In this document: positions 35,614 to 44,732 of the stretch, in pieces
Layout: every line of letters begins with the position of its first letter
Position numbering within the stretch: position 1 is the first letter of the stretch
Assembly: GCA_964586155.1 (NCBI GenBank)
Contig: CAZPHC010000005.1
Coordinates: forward strand, 124,001-188,000
Length of the DNA: 64,000 bases
Origin: SXNM01 sp964586155
Lineage (GTDB): Bacteria > Myxococcota_A > UBA9042
Direction of reading: 5' to 3'
Position numbers and translations under genes: made by a program
Notes under the pieces: model-generated
The model's input: the letters and a program-made list of their open reading frames with translations, nothing else
The model's database searches: none
Told to the model about the DNA's origin: nothing

Positions 35614-37500
35614 TCAGCGGACCTCGAAGCCCGGGTAGCGCTCGAGTTCACCGAGCAGGGTTCGTGCCAGCAGGCGCGCTTGGACCTCCAGGATGCGCCG
35701 ATACGAGATGCGGTAGCCGAACACCGGGTGGGTGACGAGCAGGTCGAGGCGCCGTTCCCACGCTTCGATCAGGCGCTTGCGCCCGCTGTCGTTGAGGCTG
35801 CACGACGGGCCGCGCGTGACGAAGTCGTGGCTGCGCAGCTCGCCGTTGTTGAACGCCATCAGCACTGCTGAGTCGGCCAGTACCGGCCGGAACTCCTCCA
35901 TCAGGTCCAGCGCCAGCGCCGGCCGGCCGTGGCGTGGCTGGTGCAGGAACCCCAGCATCGGCTCCAGGCCCACGCGCAGCACGACGTGGGTCAGCTCGCG
36001 CGCCAGCAACGCGTAGGCGAACGACAGCGACGCGTTGACCGGGTCGGTGGCCGGGCGCCGGTTGCGACCCTCGAAGTCGAACCCGGCCTCTCGCGCGTTG
36101 GGCCGCAACATGCCCGCAAAGCGCGAGAAGTACGCTCGCGCGCCGACGCCCTCGTTGCCCATCAGCGTCGGGATGTCGTGGGCCGCGCGTGCGCCCTCGA
36201 TCGCGTCGGCCAACGCACGCAGCGCACGTTCGTCGGCGGCGGCGTCGTCGTCGAACGACGGTTCGGGCACGCGGCCTTGCTCGCGCCCTTGGTCGGGCTT
36301 GTCGGCAGCTGCCGCCTCCGACAGCACGGGGTCTGCGTCCAGGCCGGCGATCTCGGCCTCCGCGCGGGTCCCGGCCTCGGCGCGGGTCTCGGCTTCGCCC
36401 TTGCGCGCCCGCGATCTGGCGCCGCGCCGCAGCAACGTGCGCTGGTTGCGCAGCTTGGTCACGACGAACGCCCGCGCGATCTCGAGCGCCGCGGCCGGAT
36501 CTCCAGCGGCCTTGTGCTGCGCCACCCGCAGCGCGATGTGGCCGTGCGGCATGCCGCTGGCCCAACCCTGGAACCAACTGCCGGCCGAGAAGAAGCCCAC
36601 CGGCACGCCGTCGCCGATCAGGCGCACCAACGCCTGGGTGCTGATCTGCACGCCACCGTGCAGCGCGACCCCGCTGCACAGCGGGATGCTCTGCTTGCCG
36701 AGCAGCTCACCGCCCTTCTTGACCACCAGCTCCTCGCCCGTCATGCCGACGAACGCGCCCGGGGTGGTGACGTGTAGCGATACGCCGTCATCACGTGCGG
36801 CGACCAGGCGCCGCGGCAGGCGGTCCTCCGGCTCGGCGGTCGGGTCGCCTGTCGTGCCGCGCAGCAGGCCGAGTTCGTCCGGCAGGCAGATGCCCGCCAG
36901 CGAGCAGCCCTTGCACTTGGGCGAGTCGACCAGCGGCGACGGCGTGATGCTCCATTCGATCGCGGCGTTGAGGCCGCGCACGGCGTCGCGGGTGATGGCG
37001 ACGAGCTCGTCGGTGATCGGCACGACGACGCGGCGGCGCGAGCCGGCGTACCAGATGGCGCCCTCTTCGACTTTGTAGCCGTGTTCGCGCAGGACCAGGG
37101 CCTGGGCGCAAACCTGCACGCGTTGTGGCAAGTATGCGCCAGTTGGCACGCCGGGGTTTTCACCTCGCTTGAACTCGACTGGCCGGACGAAGCCGGTGTC
37201 GCCGACGGCCTCGACGAGGTCGAGCTTGGCGGTGATCCCCTCCACGTCGCCGGTGAGCCAGAGCGCTCGGGCCACCTCGCGGCCCTCGATCGCCTCGGCG
37301 ACAGGCCAGTCGCCTTGCTCCTTGTCGACGCGGCGGTGGACGCGGCGGCCGTCGACGGTGTCGGCGCTGTCGGCCCACTCGCGGTGGACGTGCTCGAGCA
37401 CGGCGAGGCGTTGGCAGTATGTCCACTCGCTGACCATACGCGCAGGCAGCGGTGGAAGTCCGCGCTGGCCAGCCGGTTGACACACTGCCGATACGTCCAA
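35614..37500 (-). CDS. cas4/cas1: Cas4-Cas1 fusion protein
   Basis: A 628-residue adaptation protein. The Cas4 part (1-220) has the nuclease motif VEFKRG and iron-sulfur Cys residues (YCQR near residue 28; CKGCSLAGIC near 195-204). The Cas1 part follows, with GNEGVGARAYF and HGRPALALDLMEEFRP supplying the Glu/His catalytic residues. Such fusions are characteristic of type I-G. A charged, low-complexity insert of about 70 residues (about 371-440, rich in Ala, Glu, Arg and Asp) interrupts the Cas1 region. The frame opens with TTG at 37500, one base after the previous stop; GTG 37485 and ATG 37437 are alternatives, but family members usually include the PPLPARM segment upstream of the ATG. Confidence 0.93.
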   Translation of the reverse strand: MDVSAVCQPAGQRGLPPLPARMVSEWTYCQRLAVLEHVHREWADSADTVDGRRVHRRVDKEQGDWPVAEAIEGREVARALWLTGDVEGITAKLDLVEAVGDTGFVRPVEFKRGENPGVPTGAYLPQRVQVCAQALVLREHGYKVEEGAIWYAGSRRRVVVPITDELVAITRDAVRGLNAAIEWSITPSPLVDSPKCKGCSLAGICLPDELGLLRGTTGDPTAEPEDRLPRRLVAARDDGVSLHVTTPGAFVGMTGEELVVKKGGELLGKQSIPLCSGVALHGGVQISTQALVRLIGDGVPVGFFSAGSWFQGWASGMPHGHIALRVAQHKAAGDPAAALEIARAFVVTKLRNQRTLLRRGARSRARKGEAETRAEAGTRAEAEIAGLDADPVLSEAAAADKPDQGREQGRVPEPSFDDDAAADERALRALADAIEGARAAHDIPTLMGNEGVGARAYFSRFAGMLRPNAREAGFDFEGRNRRPATDPVNASLSFAYALLARELTHVVLRVGLEPMLGFLHQPRHGRPALALDLMEEFRPVLADSAVLMAFNNGELRSHDFVTRGPSCSLNDSGRKRLIEAWERRLDLLVTHPVFGYRISYRRILEVQARLLARTLLGELERYPGFEVR

Positions 37501-37501
37501 T

Positions 37502-38422
37502 TCAAATCACCTTGGCGGCAGAAAAAGAGCCTCGACCACCAGTTTCAGCCCGTGTGATGTCAGACGAGAAAACCAATTCAATGCCGCGTGCCGCTCGTTC
37601 TCCAGCCTTGGCTTCCGCCCACTCGTGCCGAAGAACGGTTCGTACAACATCACGCGGCAATCCCGCGGACCACAACGGCCAACGAAACGAGCCGCCGCGT
37701 TTCCAACTGCCCGCGCAGCAGGTCGTTCTGAGGCGACCATGGATGCCTGTCACTTGCAGCGAAGTCCAGCCTCGAAGCGCTAGCCACTCCGCGCCGAACT
37801 CACCCAACTGGGGGTCGTCTGAGGGGTTTCGTGCCAACAAAGCGAAATCACGTGTTGATGTCGAATCCCATCGAAGCACAGGCGTCGCACAACGGTTCGT
37901 CCACGGTCCAATCAAGGCTCGTCGCAGATCCTCTCGGCCGCACGATGCGCGAATAATGTTCGCCATTTGCAACCAGTACTGCGTGCCTGCCGTGAAGTGC
38001 AGTGCCGACGGTTTGAGACTTTCGCCACTCTCGTCCGTCACCAACTCATCCCCGAAACTCGCCAGCCAATCCGCATCACGCCGCGCAGCCGCCGTCGTCA
38101 CCCCCTGGATCTCCGCCGCCTTGGCCCGAAACACCGCCGGCGGCGGCTTCAAGTCACGCTTGCCGTCATACTCCAACGCCAACGCCAGGGACTCGCCGCA
38201 CGCCAGCAGATCGGCATCAATCGCGTCGAGCACGTGCTCCAGCTCGACCGCCCCTGCCTTGTCGTCCCGCCGCGTCAACCGCGGCCGCCACGCATCGAGC
38301 GCCACGAACGACAACGCCCAGCCGCGCTCGCGATCACTCAGCGCCTCCAGCACCCCGAGCGCCGCGAGGAAGCCTAGTGGGTTGCTGGCGTCGAGGCCTG
38401 TCAAAACCAGCTCGTTGTTCAT
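37502..38422 (-). CDS. Type I-G Cas8/Csb3-like or 'Cas3-extension' family protein
   Basis: A 306-residue protein starting LTGLDASNPLGFLAALGVL, an N-terminal pattern found in I-G (I-U) proteins encoded directly after cas3. No nuclease motif is visible. By position it is the best candidate for the large subunit (Cas8-like) of the effector complex, because csb1 and csb2 cover Cas7 and Cas5/Cas6. ATG 38422 overlaps the cas3 stop by one base (TGATG), which implies translational coupling and rules out the longer frame from 38503. The exact family name (Csb3, or Csx17-related) is unsure. Confidence 0.75.
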   Translation of the reverse strand: MNNELVLTGLDASNPLGFLAALGVLEALSDRERGWALSFVALDAWRPRLTRRDDKAGAVELEHVLDAIDADLLACGESLALALEYDGKRDLKPPPAVFRAKAAEIQGVTTAAARRDADWLASFGDELVTDESGESLKPSALHFTAGTQYWLQMANIIRASCGREDLRRALIGPWTNRCATPVLRWDSTSTRDFALLARNPSDDPQLGEFGAEWLALRGWTSLQVTGIHGRLRTTCCAGSWKRGGSFRWPLWSAGLPRDVVRTVLRHEWAEAKAGERAARGIELVFSSDITRAETGGRGSFSAAKVI

Positions 38423-41400
38423 CAGCGCCCCTCCCCTTGCTCGAGCGCGCTGCGCCGGTGGTCGCCCAGCCGCAGCAGGGCCTCCAACCACGCCAACCCC
38501 CACCAGCCGTAGCGTCGGTTCAACAACCAGAATCGCTCGGCAACGCCGGAGTCCAGCCGGGCGAGCCCGTTGTCGCTCGACGCCCGGAGGTCGATCGCCG
38601 CCTCGTCCGGGCGCGGACGCCAGTCCAGCGCAACCTCGACGGGCGTTGGATCGGCGACGTACGGCGCGAGCGCCCTGCAGTGACCATGGTGCGACGCGAC
38701 CAGATGCAGCACCAACTCGAAGTCCGAGGCCAGCGGCTCGATCGCGTCGCGGCGGGCCCAGACCATCGCGAGACTCTGCAGCTCGTGCCGCGCGCCTGGC
38801 GGATAGCCCGAGCGCCGCAATGCCTCCGCCCGCCGCGCGCGGCTCTGCCGGCCCTGCGCAGACTTGGCCAGCGGCTCAGGCTCGATCAGCTGCTTGTAGG
38901 CGCTGCCGCCGTGCAACCAGCGCTGGAAACGCACATCCGCCTTGCCGACGTCATGCAACGCGCCCGCCAACGCGACGTCCCCGACGAGCTCGGCCAACAG
39001 CCTTGCGCCCGCCGCGAAGCTCCGAGCAACCTCAGCGACACCGGCCAGGTGGGACGCGAGGCCGATCGAGCGATCCAGCAGCGATGCCTGGTCGCCGTCC
39101 GCCGGTGGTTGGTCGGCGAACCCTGGATCCCACGGCCGACGCGGCCGTGGCAGCGCGCGCCGATCGCGCACGACCAGGCGGACCTTGCCGACAACATCGA
39201 CGATCCGTGTCAGCTGCAGGTGCCGGGCCGTGGCGCCCGCCAACGCGGTCAGCCACGTCTGCGCTCGTGCCTGTTGATCGGCCCGCCCGGCGTCGGCTAC
39301 GTCGCCACCTTCGACCACCGAGCCGGCTCGTGTCGTCACTCCCAATGCGTCGGCGATCCAATCGCGCACGAGCGCAAAGTCGTCGCTCTGCTCGTCGTCG
39401 CCATCGACGACGACCGGTGGCGGCGGCGCATCCCTCAGCCAACCTGGCAGCGTCAAGGGATCGAGTCGCAGGACCAAGCGCGCTCGCTGCTGGGCGTTGG
39501 CCTGCTCTGCGAGGTCGATGACGGGCTCGCTGGCGTTTGGGTCGAAGTTCCGGCCGCGCAGGCCGCCGTAGTTCGCCGGTACGACGAGCGTCATTCCGGG
39601 ACGCAGCTCGCTTGGGCGCACAACGGCGCTCTCGTCGCCGCGCCACGCGAGCGCCGGCCAGGGTTCGGTCACCGATCGAGCCGATTCCTCGCCCGCGTCG
39701 GCGCGCTCGCCTTCCACGTCCGCGAAGTCCGGCTGTTTCTTCGGCTCGAGTCGCGCGAGCCATGCCTTGGCCGCTGCGAACGGCAGCGAGAGTGCCTCAG
39801 CGCTGCACGGCGGCAGCAATTCGACGCGGGCGAGCACGTTGTCGAGGACGCCGTCGTCCTCCGCGGCGCGCCGCAGCTCCGCTTCATCCAGGTCGGCACG
39901 CCAAACCACAGAAACGTCCGCCGGGCCGCTGGCTGGCCCATGCAAGTACGGCGCGATCTCGGGGTCGATCGCCGGTTCTGGCGAGGTCTGCACCCACGCG
40001 TCGATCACGGCCGGCAACAAGATCGGCGCGTGCTGGATGGGCGCGAGGAGGGGCAAGAGCGCGGCACCAGCCGGGACGATGAGGGCGTCGAGGCCAAGGT
40101 CGACGATCGGGGCCCCATCGTTCGCCGGGGCGGCCGCCAACGCGACGGCACGACCATCCACGGCTCCTCCGAGCGACGCGCTGTCTCCAACTGGTGATAT
40201 CGCCTGCGGCTCGTTGGCGGTCGCGTCGTCGGTCGCGTCGTCAAGCGGCACATCGAACAGGTAGAGCTGGCGCGCCGGAGCGCCAACTCTCGCCGCGGGA
40301 TGTTCGGTTTCGTCGAGACCGCGTCCAAGCCCCCCCAGCGCCAACTCGTCTGCTTGTCGCGCCGCTTCGGCGTGCAGCCAGATCCACGTCGCCTCGATCG
40401 CGTCACCGTACACCGGATCGTCCGCGGTCGTGTCGACACAGTGGACGATCGCGCTCTGCGCCACCGCGACACGCTCGCCACGGCGGTTGACGCGGCCAAA
40501 ACGCTGGCGCAAGGCGTCGAGGCTCGCGCACTCGGTGATCAGCACGTCGAAGTCGAAATCCGCGCCAGCTTCGAGCGTCTGCGTCGCGACCACGATCCGG
40601 CAGGGCGCATCGGCCGCGTCGCTGCGACCTGCAGCGAGGTACGGCAGCAGCTCGTCTTCGAGCGCGCTGCGATCGAGCGGCCGCATGCGCCCGGTCACGA
40701 GCCACACCTCTGCGCGGTTGCCGAGCAATTTGGTCAGGCGCTCGTGCACGTCGCGGGCGCGCTGCACGCGATTGACCATCACTGCCATCGTCGCGCCCGG
40801 GTGGACGGCGCGCGCGGCTTCGGCGACCAGCGCCGGACCGGGATCTCGTCCCTTGGCAGCGACCAGCTTCGCCGGCTTGCTCGCCCCGAGCCGCCGTGCC
40901 AGCACCGGGTTCGCGCGATCGTCGTCCGTGAGCGCGAGCGCGCTGTCGGCCCGCGATCCCGGCGTCGCCGACATCTCGACGACTCGCAGCCGACCCGGCA
41001 GCGGTCGTTCCGCCCAACCCGCGTACTGTCCAGCGATCGCCTGCAAGGTCTCGCAGAACGGTCGCGACAGGTGCACTTCGTCCAGCAGGTAGAGCACGTC
41101 GGTACCGAGCAGGCCGGCGTGGATCGGCCGCATGCCTGGGCTGACCCCATACCCTCGAAACAGCAGGCGCGAGCCGACCTGATCCACGGTCGAGATCAGC
41201 ACCATCGGCTGATCTGGCCGCTGCGCCCATCGATCGTCGCGAGCGACGCCGCCGCGCAGCGAGACCACGGCCAGCGGGCAGCCGCCGCCGGCCAAACGCT
41301 CCAGACGCGTGCGCACGCGCACCAAGACGCCCTCGGTCGCGGCATGGAGCGCCTGCGCGATGTCTTCTGCGCGCTTGCGTGCCTGATCGACGATGGTGCG

Positions 41401-41676
41401 GCGATCGACGACGTAGACGATGCGCCGCGGTGCCACCGCCACGCCCGCCGCCTTCGCGGGCGCGTCTGCGACGCCATCAACGCTCGCTGCGAGCGCAAAG
41501 ACCGCCACGTCCAGCGCCGCCGTCTTGCCCGTCCCGGTCGGCAGATCGAGCAGCGCGGGCCAACCCTCGGCCAGAACGCGTGCCGCGAGGGCTCGTTGCC
41601 AGGGGAACGGTGCGGCACCATGAAGCGCCAGGAAGTAGGCGTCGAAGTCATCGATCGTCAGCGCGGGATCAAGCAT
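38422..41676 (-). CDS. cas3: Cas3 helicase-nuclease with C-terminal HD domain (type I-G)
   Basis: A 1084-residue effector nuclease. The SF2 helicase comes first: Walker A LPTGTGKTA (45-53), LLDEVHL (about 205) and QRFGRVNRRG (motif VI, near 395). The HD nuclease is at the C-terminus: GALHDVGKADVRFQRW near residue 905 and SHHGHCR further on. This swapped order is the known type I-G/I-U arrangement; in other type I systems HD comes first. Between them is a long region (about 480-800) of less conserved sequence. The gene overlaps csb2 by 8 bp and the downstream gene by one base. Confidence 0.95.
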   Translation of the reverse strand: MLDPALTIDDFDAYFLALHGAAPFPWQRALAARVLAEGWPALLDLPTGTGKTAALDVAVFALAASVDGVADAPAKAAGVAVAPRRIVYVVDRRTIVDQARKRAEDIAQALHAATEGVLVRVRTRLERLAGGGCPLAVVSLRGGVARDDRWAQRPDQPMVLISTVDQVGSRLLFRGYGVSPGMRPIHAGLLGTDVLYLLDEVHLSRPFCETLQAIAGQYAGWAERPLPGRLRVVEMSATPGSRADSALALTDDDRANPVLARRLGASKPAKLVAAKGRDPGPALVAEAARAVHPGATMAVMVNRVQRARDVHERLTKLLGNRAEVWLVTGRMRPLDRSALEDELLPYLAAGRSDAADAPCRIVVATQTLEAGADFDFDVLITECASLDALRQRFGRVNRRGERVAVAQSAIVHCVDTTADDPVYGDAIEATWIWLHAEAARQADELALGGLGRGLDETEHPAARVGAPARQLYLFDVPLDDATDDATANEPQAISPVGDSASLGGAVDGRAVALAAAPANDGAPIVDLGLDALIVPAGAALLPLLAPIQHAPILLPAVIDAWVQTSPEPAIDPEIAPYLHGPASGPADVSVVWRADLDEAELRRAAEDDGVLDNVLARVELLPPCSAEALSLPFAAAKAWLARLEPKKQPDFADVEGERADAGEESARSVTEPWPALAWRGDESAVVRPSELRPGMTLVVPANYGGLRGRNFDPNASEPVIDLAEQANAQQRARLVLRLDPLTLPGWLRDAPPPPVVVDGDDEQSDDFALVRDWIADALGVTTRAGSVVEGGDVADAGRADQQARAQTWLTALAGATARHLQLTRIVDVVGKVRLVVRDRRALPRPRRPWDPGFADQPPADGDQASLLDRSIGLASHLAGVAEVARSFAAGARLLAELVGDVALAGALHDVGKADVRFQRWLHGGSAYKQLIEPEPLAKSAQGRQSRARRAEALRRSGYPPGARHELQSLAMVWARRDAIEPLASDFELVLHLVASHHGHCRALAPYVADPTPVEVALDWRPRPDEAAIDLRASSDNGLARLDSGVAERFWLLNRRYGWWGLAWLEALLRLGDHRRSALEQGEGR

Positions 41677-43330
41677 CGACGGCCTCCGGGCGACACAGAC
41701 CGAGCCCGCGATAGCGGCCGGCGCCGAGCAAGACGGGCCCGCGCACCGGTTCGGCGAAGACCAGGCGTGCGTGGGTCAGGACGCGGTCCGGGCTCTTGCC
41801 AGTGCCAGGGAAGGCCGGATACGCCCGCGCCTTGGCCGCGCCAGCGATGGGCGAAGCCGGCCAGAGCTCGATTGCGATGGGCGCGGGCAGTCCGAGGTGC
41901 TGGCAGGACCGTGCGATCATCGCCGTCGCGGCGGCTGTCGCCTCGGCGAGCTGACGAGGATCGCGGCTGCGCAGCTGGCCCGGGTTGCGGTCCAGGGCGA
42001 TGGGCGTCGCGGTGCGCCAGGCACGCGCTGGGCCCACCCATGCGCGCGCGCGCAGCGCCGCCGGCAGGTTGCCCCACTCGCTGCGCTCCAGCACCAAGAC
42101 GCCAGCCGGGCCCAGGTGCAGCGGAAGCTGCGGCGTATCGACCGCTTGCTCGGGATCGGCCTCGCGGATCGACTGTTCCCACGCCGCGACGGCGCGAAAG
42201 ACTGCGGTACGCTCGGTCTCGTCGACGTCGCGCGGCATCACCAAGGCGATGCCCACGAGCATCCCTGTCGCCTGCTCGTGGCCGATGAAGGGGAGCGGCA
42301 CGATCGCAAGGTGGGCGCGATCCAAGGGCGCTCCGTCGGCACTGTGACCACTCAGGACCGGAGGAATCGGCTCGGCGGCGAAGCGCAGCAACGCCCGCCG
42401 CACCTGCTGGGCGACGCCTGCGGTGGCGGTCATGGGCAACCGCACACCTCCGACTCGGCGCAAGATCAGCCAGTCCTCGCCGAAACTCGAGGCCGCCGCG
42501 GCGGCCTCGACGGGCGGCTCCGGCGCGGCGTAGCGGACAAAGGTCGCGGGCATGACGCGTGGCTCCAGCGCTTTGTGGCGGCCGTGGGCGGCGACCAGGA
42601 GCGAACGCTGCGCCGGCAACATCGCGCGCAGGACGATCTCACCGTCCGCAGTGGGCACGAGGGTTGGCTCGATCGTCGCGCCGATGCGCGCCGCGACGAG
42701 ACTCGACGAGTGACCGAGGCGAACCACGCGCGCCAGAAGCCCGTCGAGCAGACCAAGCTGCGTAGCCGTGAGCGCGAGGTCCGGCCAGCCATAACGAAGG
42801 ACCGGCACGTCCGGGCTCATCGATGGAAAGGTGCGCGGCTGCCGTGCGGTCCGCGCGTGCGGCAGGAGGTTGCCGGCGCGCTTGACGTTCTTCTCCGAGT
42901 CTCCGGCGGCCAGCCGAGCTTTGGCGCGGGCGTCTCGCAGCGCCTGCTCGCGCTTGGCCAACTCCTTCTGCGCCTTGACCAGCGCCTTGGGCCCCTCGGC
43001 GGCAGCGGCCTCGACCGCCTCCGCAGCGTCGCGAACCGCTGTCTCCTGCTTGCCACAGTCGTCGACGACCGAGAGGTCGTTCACTGGCACGAAGACCGTG
43101 ACCAGCTCGCGCTCGCTCGCCGGCGACGCCTCGATCGCCGGCGGCGCCGCGGCCGCGATCAGGTCCAGGACCTCACCCTCGGCCTCGGATGGCGTCTCGG
43201 CCGACGCCCAGGCATCGACCAAGGCCGAAAAGAGACGCGCCGGATGGGGCGGCCACTCGCTCTCGCGCCGACTCGACGCCGACGTCGCCACCAGCCGCCC
43301 CGTGAGCAGCTCGAGCTCTAGCACCAACAT
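41669..43330 (-). CDS. csb2: Csb2 (GSU0054-type Cas5-Cas6 fusion)
   Basis: A 553-residue RAMP protein of the GSU0054 family. The N-terminus (LELELLTGRLVATSAS, ESEWPPHPARLFSALVDAW) is the Cas5-like part. The C-terminal half (about 330-550) should hold the Cas6-like domain that cuts pre-crRNA, so no separate cas6 is needed, and none is seen. A Lys/Glu/Ala-rich helical stretch (about 95-140) may be a coiled-coil insert. It lies 9 bp after csb1 and overlaps cas3 by 8 bp. Confidence 0.9.
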   Translation of the reverse strand: MLVLELELLTGRLVATSASSRRESEWPPHPARLFSALVDAWASAETPSEAEGEVLDLIAAAAPPAIEASPASERELVTVFVPVNDLSVVDDCGKQETAVRDAAEAVEAAAAEGPKALVKAQKELAKREQALRDARAKARLAAGDSEKNVKRAGNLLPHARTARQPRTFPSMSPDVPVLRYGWPDLALTATQLGLLDGLLARVVRLGHSSSLVAARIGATIEPTLVPTADGEIVLRAMLPAQRSLLVAAHGRHKALEPRVMPATFVRYAAPEPPVEAAAAASSFGEDWLILRRVGGVRLPMTATAGVAQQVRRALLRFAAEPIPPVLSGHSADGAPLDRAHLAIVPLPFIGHEQATGMLVGIALVMPRDVDETERTAVFRAVAAWEQSIREADPEQAVDTPQLPLHLGPAGVLVLERSEWGNLPAALRARAWVGPARAWRTATPIALDRNPGQLRSRDPRQLAEATAAATAMIARSCQHLGLPAPIAIELWPASPIAGAAKARAYPAFPGTGKSPDRVLTHARLVFAEPVRGPVLLGAGRYRGLGLCRPEAVDA

Positions 43331-43339
43331 GGCGGCCCC

Positions 43340-44620
43340 CTACTCGTCGGTGCCAGCCGCGGTCAGCTCGCGCGACTTGCGGATCAGGTGGGCCAGCTTC
43401 GGCATCGGGCGCAGTGTCAGCGGTGCGCGCTGCCAGCCGAGGCCGACGCGCGCGCAAGCGGCGCCGGCGTCAGCCACGAGCTTGGCGACGGCGCCGCGAT
43501 CGAGCTCGAACACGCTGACGCCACCATCGCGCCCGACGCGTTCGAAGCGCAGCGGGCCCTCGGCCACCAGGAGCGAGCGCGAGCGCAGGTCGTAGCCAGC
43601 GTCGTCCTGGTACACGATCGCCGCAAGCCCGAGCGCCGCCAGCGCCGCGCGCGCAGCGTCCTCGGTCGCGCCGCGCTCGTTTGCTGCGACCGCCGAGCCG
43701 TCGACCTTGGTCGGGAAGCGCAACCGGCGCAGCCCGGCGAGCGAGAGCACGCTGGTGCGTCGTGCCTCCTCCATCGTTACGCCGCCGGAGTCGGTCTCGA
43801 TGCTCGGCGGGATGTTGCCGTGGTTGATCGCCGCCGGCGTGCCGCCCTCCTTGTCCTTCTCCTTGCGCGCGAATGGCTTGGCCTTCCCCTTCTCGACGAT
43901 CGCGAACTCCTCGACCGAGGTCCACTCGCCGTGGCCGGTGGGGTCCTTCTTCGGGTCGCGGGCGTAGACCGTGCCCGACTTGCGCTCGATGCCGGCCGGA
44001 TCGATGCGACTCGCCGTCTTGACGCCTGTCACCGCGTCCAGGCCGATGATCTCCGACACCAGACAGCGCTGGAATTTCGCGCCGAGACCGCCCTTCGGTC
44101 CAGTCGAGTCCCAGACGCCGAACACCAACGCGGTCGGGCAGGTCCAGAACATGCCGGTCGCGGCGTTCGGCCGGGCGTCCTCGAACGCCTTGCCCACCGC
44201 CGTGGCGCGGAACGGCGTGTTGTCTGCGGTCTCGCTGTCGCGCAGCAGTGCGTCCGCGATGCGGTGCGGCGCTTGCAGCGCGGTGATCTGACCCAGATCT
44301 TCCAGCCCCTCGACGCCGTTGAAGTCGACGCCGACCACCGGGAAGTCGAGCTCACCGCGCTCCCACGCCGCCAGCAGCGCCTCCTCCATCCGGTTGGCCT
44401 GCGACGCCACCGAGTCGAGGAGCACGGTCTTGACCTCGCGTCCGTCGATCCAACGCGTCTCGAGCGCGTACTTGGTCTCGGCACGGCCGTCCTTGACGTA
44501 GGTCGGCGGGAAGACCTTGTCACCTCGTCCGCCCGCCGGCTGCAGCGTCCCGACCGAACGGATCGCGACCGCGTCGCCTTGCACCGCCTTCAACAACTCC
44601 TGGTAGCTCATCGTCGCCAT
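43340..44620 (-). CDS. csb1: Csb1 (GSU0053-type Cas7 backbone subunit)
   Basis: A 426-residue Cas7-type protein of the GSU0053 family, the subunit that coats the crRNA. Diagnostic segments are SYQELLKAVQGDAVAIRS at the start, LLDSVASQANRMEEALL, HRIADALLRDS and FWTCPTALVFGVWDSTGPKGG. ATG 44620 has a GGAGGACGAG ribosome-binding site, so I reject the longer frame from 44689. First gene of the cas operon, downstream of the WYL regulator on the same strand with 112 bp between them. Confidence 0.92.
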   Translation of the reverse strand: MATMSYQELLKAVQGDAVAIRSVGTLQPAGGRGDKVFPPTYVKDGRAETKYALETRWIDGREVKTVLLDSVASQANRMEEALLAAWERGELDFPVVGVDFNGVEGLEDLGQITALQAPHRIADALLRDSETADNTPFRATAVGKAFEDARPNAATGMFWTCPTALVFGVWDSTGPKGGLGAKFQRCLVSEIIGLDAVTGVKTASRIDPAGIERKSGTVYARDPKKDPTGHGEWTSVEEFAIVEKGKAKPFARKEKDKEGGTPAAINHGNIPPSIETDSGGVTMEEARRTSVLSLAGLRRLRFPTKVDGSAVAANERGATEDAARAALAALGLAAIVYQDDAGYDLRSRSLLVAEGPLRFERVGRDGGVSVFELDRGAVAKLVADAGAACARVGLGWQRAPLTLRPMPKLAHLIRKSRELTAAGTDE

Positions 44621-44682
44621 CTCGTCCTCCAGAAGCCGCGTCTTGCGGCTCGTCTGCTGCCGACGCCCGAGCGCCCGCCGTT

Positions 44683-44711
44683 CTGACACCCCACCACACC
44701 CAAAGGCTCAA
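44683..44711 (-). promoter_or_regulatory. Weak candidate promoter for the cas operon
   Basis: On the minus strand TTGAGC and TGTCAG are spaced by 17 bp in the gap between the WYL gene and csb1. The -10 match is poor. The cas genes may instead be read through from the WYL gene. Confidence 0.2.
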
Positions 44712-44732
44712 AAGCTGACCCTGATCATCCGT

